Assembly: GCF_003594885.1 (NCBI RefSeq)
Contig: NZ_QZEZ01000014.1
Span: 1-52,534 of the forward strand
Origin: Vallicoccus soli
Lineage (GTDB): Bacteria; Actinomycetota; Actinomycetes; Motilibacterales; Motilibacteraceae
Direction of reading: 5' to 3'
Length of the DNA: 52,534 nucleotides
A program made the position numbers and the translations under genes. This document shows positions 50,502-52,534 of this stretch, piece by piece. Position 1 is the first letter of the stretch. The number at the start of each line of letters is the position of its first letter. The notes beneath the pieces were generated by a model, which saw nothing but the letters and a program-made list of their open reading frames with translations, ran no database searches and was not told the DNA's origin.

Positions 50502-52534
50502 GCTCGACGTCGAAGCGTTCGGGTGCGGGCTGGAACCCGCAGACGCAGCTGCTGGCCTGCGGACTGGCGCTGCTGGCGGTCACCGTCGGCCCGCTCACCC
50601 TGGCCGCGCATCTGAGCAACCGCCTCGAGGCGGACCCGCAGGCCCGCCAGGACCTGCCGGGCAACCCCGCCGAGCTCGTCACCGGCCTGGCCCGCAGCAC
50701 CATCGCCTGGCCCGCGGCGGCCACGGAGGTGCTTGCCGCCCTCGCCGCCGGGGTGCTCGTCCTGGGGGTCCTCGCCGCGGTGCTCCTCACCCGGGCCCGG
50801 CGGACCCGCTCGAGGGTGGACGTCGCGGCCCGGTACATGGGCCGCGGCCGCGACCTCGGCGACCTGGCCGGCAAGGCCGCCACCGCCAAGGCCGCCCGCC
50901 TCCGCGTCACCAACCCCAGCGGCTCTGCCGGCCCCGCCGGCACGGCAGCCGCCCCCGGCCTGGCGGTCGCCCGCACGATCGCCGGTGGGCAGACCCTGTA
51001 CCAGGGGTGGGAGGACGTCGCGGTCGATATCTGGGGCCCGCGCACCGGCAAGACCACCTCCCGCGCCGTCCCGGCGCTGCTCGCCGCCCCCGGCGCCGCG
51101 GTGGCCACCTCGAACAAGCGCGACCTCGTTGACGCCACGAGGGACCTGCGCGCCGCCCACGCTGGGGGAGCGGGGGAGGTGTGGGTCTTCGACCCACAGG
51201 ACGTCATCGGCGAAGCAGGATCTGCAGGGGGAGCGGGGCCGTCGTGGTGGTGGAACCCCCTGTCGTATGTGGTCGACGAGGTCAAGGCGGCGATGCTGGC
51301 CGGGGTGTTCACCGCTGCGGCGCGTGAGCCCGGCGCGCGGACCGACGCCTACTTCGACCCGCGCGGTGAGCAACTGCTCGCCGACCTGCTGCTCGCCGCG
51401 GCCCTGGCCGGGCGGGACCTGACCCAGGTGTACCTGTGGCTGACCCGACCCACCGACGACGAGCCCGCCGCGGTCCTGCGCGAGCACGGCTACCCGCTCA
51501 ACGCCGCCAGCGTCGAGGAGGCGGTCAACATGTCGGAGAAGCAGCGCAGTGGCGTCTACGGCACCGCGCAGAAGACCGTCGCGTTCATGACCAACCGCCA
51601 GGCCATGCGCTGGGTCACCCCCAGCAGCACTGCCGGCGGCGGCAGGGGAGCAGCAGGGGAGCGGGCCTGCGCCAGTGACACCAGCCGGCGTCGGGAGTTC
51701 GACCCGGCCGCGTTCGTCCGCTCCGCCGGCACCCTGTACAGCCTGTCCAAGGAGGGCAGCGGCTCCGCCGGCCCGCTGGTCACCGCGCTGACCGTCGCCG
51801 TCTGCGAGGCCGCCGAGGACCTCGCCAAGCGGTCCCCTGGCGGCAGGCTGCCGGTGCCGATGGTGTGCGTGCTCGACGAGGCCGCGAATGTGTGCCGGTG
51901 GCGGGACTTGCCCAACCTCTACAGCCACTACGGCTCGCGCGGGATCGTGCTCATGACAATCCTGCAGTCCTGGTCCCAGGGCGTGCAGGTGTGGGGCCGC
52001 GAGGGGATGCGCAAGCTGTGGTCCGCGGCCAACGTAAAGGTGTACGGCGGTGGTGTGCACGAGCGGGAGTTCCTGTCCGAGCTGTCGGAGCTGATTGGGG
52101 ACTTTGAGCTGGCTGCGACGTCCACGTCGCACAGCCGCTCCGGGCGCTCCACGAGCCGATCCAGCCGTCGTGAGCGGGTGCTGGACGTCGCCGACCTCGG
52201 CGCGCTGCCCAAGGGCCGCGCCGTGGTCATCGCCTCCGGCGCCCGGCCCACGCTGGGCCGCACGTTGCCGTGGATGGACGGCCCACATGCCGGGGCGGTC
52301 GCGGCATCTCTCCGGGCCCACGACCCGGCCGTCGAAGACACCCTGGCCGAGGCGATGGACTCCCTGCGCGACGTGGCCCACCGCGAGGCCACCGCATCCG
52401 TCGGCGTGTCCGTCGCCAGGTCGTCGAGGTCGTCCAGGCCTGTCAGGCCGTCTGGGTCGTCCGGGTCATTGGGGTCGTCCGGGTCGTCCGGGTCGTCCGG
52501 GTCGTCCGGGTCGTCCGGGTCGTCCGGGTCGTCC
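50498..52534 (+). CDS. TraD/TraG-like coupling protein, running across the window junction
   Basis: 679 residues are present. Two N-terminal membrane segments (LACGLALLAVTVGPLTLAA, VLAALAAGVLVLGVLAAVLL) precede the ATPase: Walker A DIWGPRTGKTTSRAVPALLA (about 176-195), PVPMVCVLDEAANVCRWRDL (Walker B), then SHYGSRGIVLMTILQSWSQG. It docks the relaxase-DNA complex on the channel. The end is a Gly-Ser-Ser repeat (52472-52534). If the ends are joined the frame continues 28 codons to a stop at 85-87, for a protein of about 707 aa. GTG 50498 overlaps the previous stop. Confidence 0.9.
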   Translation, partial: MSSTSKRSGAGWNPQTQLLACGLALLAVTVGPLTLAAHLSNRLEADPQARQDLPGNPAELVTGLARSTIAWPAAATEVLAALAAGVLVLGVLAAVLLTRARRTRSRVDVAARYMGRGRDLGDLAGKAATAKAARLRVTNPSGSAGPAGTAAAPGLAVARTIAGGQTLYQGWEDVAVDIWGPRTGKTTSRAVPALLAAPGAAVATSNKRDLVDATRDLRAAHAGGAGEVWVFDPQDVIGEAGSAGGAGPSWWWNPLSYVVDEVKAAMLAGVFTAAAREPGARTDAYFDPRGEQLLADLLLAAALAGRDLTQVYLWLTRPTDDEPAAVLREHGYPLNAASVEEAVNMSEKQRSGVYGTAQKTVAFMTNRQAMRWVTPSSTAGGGRGAAGERACASDTSRRREFDPAAFVRSAGTLYSLSKEGSGSAGPLVTALTVAVCEAAEDLAKRSPGGRLPVPMVCVLDEAANVCRWRDLPNLYSHYGSRGIVLMTILQSWSQGVQVWGREGMRKLWSAANVKVYGGGVHEREFLSELSELIGDFELAATSTSHSRSGRSTSRSSRRERVLDVADLGALPKGRAVVIASGARPTLGRTLPWMDGPHAGAVAASLRAHDPAVEDTLAEAMDSLRDVAHREATASVGVSVARSSRSSRPVRPSGSSGSLGSSGSSGSSGSSGSSGSSGSS
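52472..52534. repeat. 9-bp tandem repeat, 7 copies, at window end
   Basis: Seven copies of gggtcgtcc, the same repeat as 1-63, encoding Gly-Ser-Ser. A 57-base exact overlap between window end and start is possible, so the real array has between about 7 and 14 copies. Confidence 0.95.

Noticed and set aside
46165-52381. Very long minus-strand open frames opposite the transfer operon (for example 46165-48393, 48390-50273, 49808-52381)
   Set aside because: They are mirror frames of high-GC genes, with Arg/Pro/Gly/His-rich text, no domains and no ribosome-binding sites; the plus-strand genes carry clear Walker motifs.
1-52534. tRNA or rRNA genes
   Set aside because: Reading for T-loop (ggttcgaatcc-like) and rRNA core words gave no match outside coding sequence. 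A dedicated tRNA scan was not possible here.

Overview
The window looks like a complete circular conjugative plasmid of a very high-GC actinobacterium, opened inside a short tandem repeat. Reasons: GC-rich sequence with GTG/TTG starts and GTGA/ATGA stop-start overlaps throughout; a Lsr2-type DNA-binding domain; an actinobacterial-type transfer operon (SCO6880-like protein, VirB4-like ATPase, TraD/TraG-like coupling protein, DUF4913); a relaxase with MobC; a primase-polymerase-like Rep protein; and ParA plus a ribbon-helix-helix partner. Both window ends lie in the same 9-bp repeat. Joining them keeps the coupling-protein frame open to a stop at 85-87, where the next gene starts with a GTGA overlap. 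The genus cannot be fixed from the sequence.

Layout. 1-640: end of the transfer operon (DUF4913). 0.9-6.1 kb: a membrane coiled-coil gene, a membrane-anchored propeller-like gene, a dif-like site and an RHS remnant. 6.2-10.0 kb: mobilization block (alpha-helical accessory protein, relaxase, MobC, candidate oriT, small helical protein). 10.25-32.75 kb: accessory region, bounded by two 150-bp copies of one sequence in inverted orientation. 32.8-37.5 kb: Lsr2-like gene, parAB-like operon with iterons, rep. 37.7-39.9 kb: RHH protein, M23 cell-wall hydrolase and lipoprotein. 40.1-43.4 kb: ImmA-like protease, MAB_1171c-like membrane protein, alpha/beta hydrolase and XRE regulator. 43.6-52.5 kb: type IV secretion operon (DUF6668-like, pilin-like, VirB8-like, VirB6/TrbL-like, SCO6880-like, VirB4-like, coupling protein).

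The accessory region is a dense nucleic-acid modification and defence island. It holds a Xre-RES toxin-antitoxin pair and a HEPN-like gene. A divergent cluster (16.9-24.7 kb) pairs a DGQHR/DndB-like protein and three unrecognised genes with an ArsR-like-HTH/C5-methyltransferase fusion, a PD-(D/E)XK protein and Vsr. A second complete restriction-modification operon follows (RHH regulator, C5 methyltransferase, XamI-like nuclease), then an RHH-RAMA protein and a NERD protein. The 16.9-24.7 kb cluster is the best candidate for an undescribed system. Four genes look broken or frameshifted, two of them at homopolymer runs, and several remnants (RHS, IS481, HEPN, peptidase) mark past insertions.

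Regulation visible in sequence: a TGTCCTC/GAGGACA operator motif shared by the transfer operon and the hydrolase-lipoprotein operon; iterons upstream of parA; small palindromes at the starts of two RHH genes; and a 33-bp palindrome directly after a start codon at 17.65 kb.
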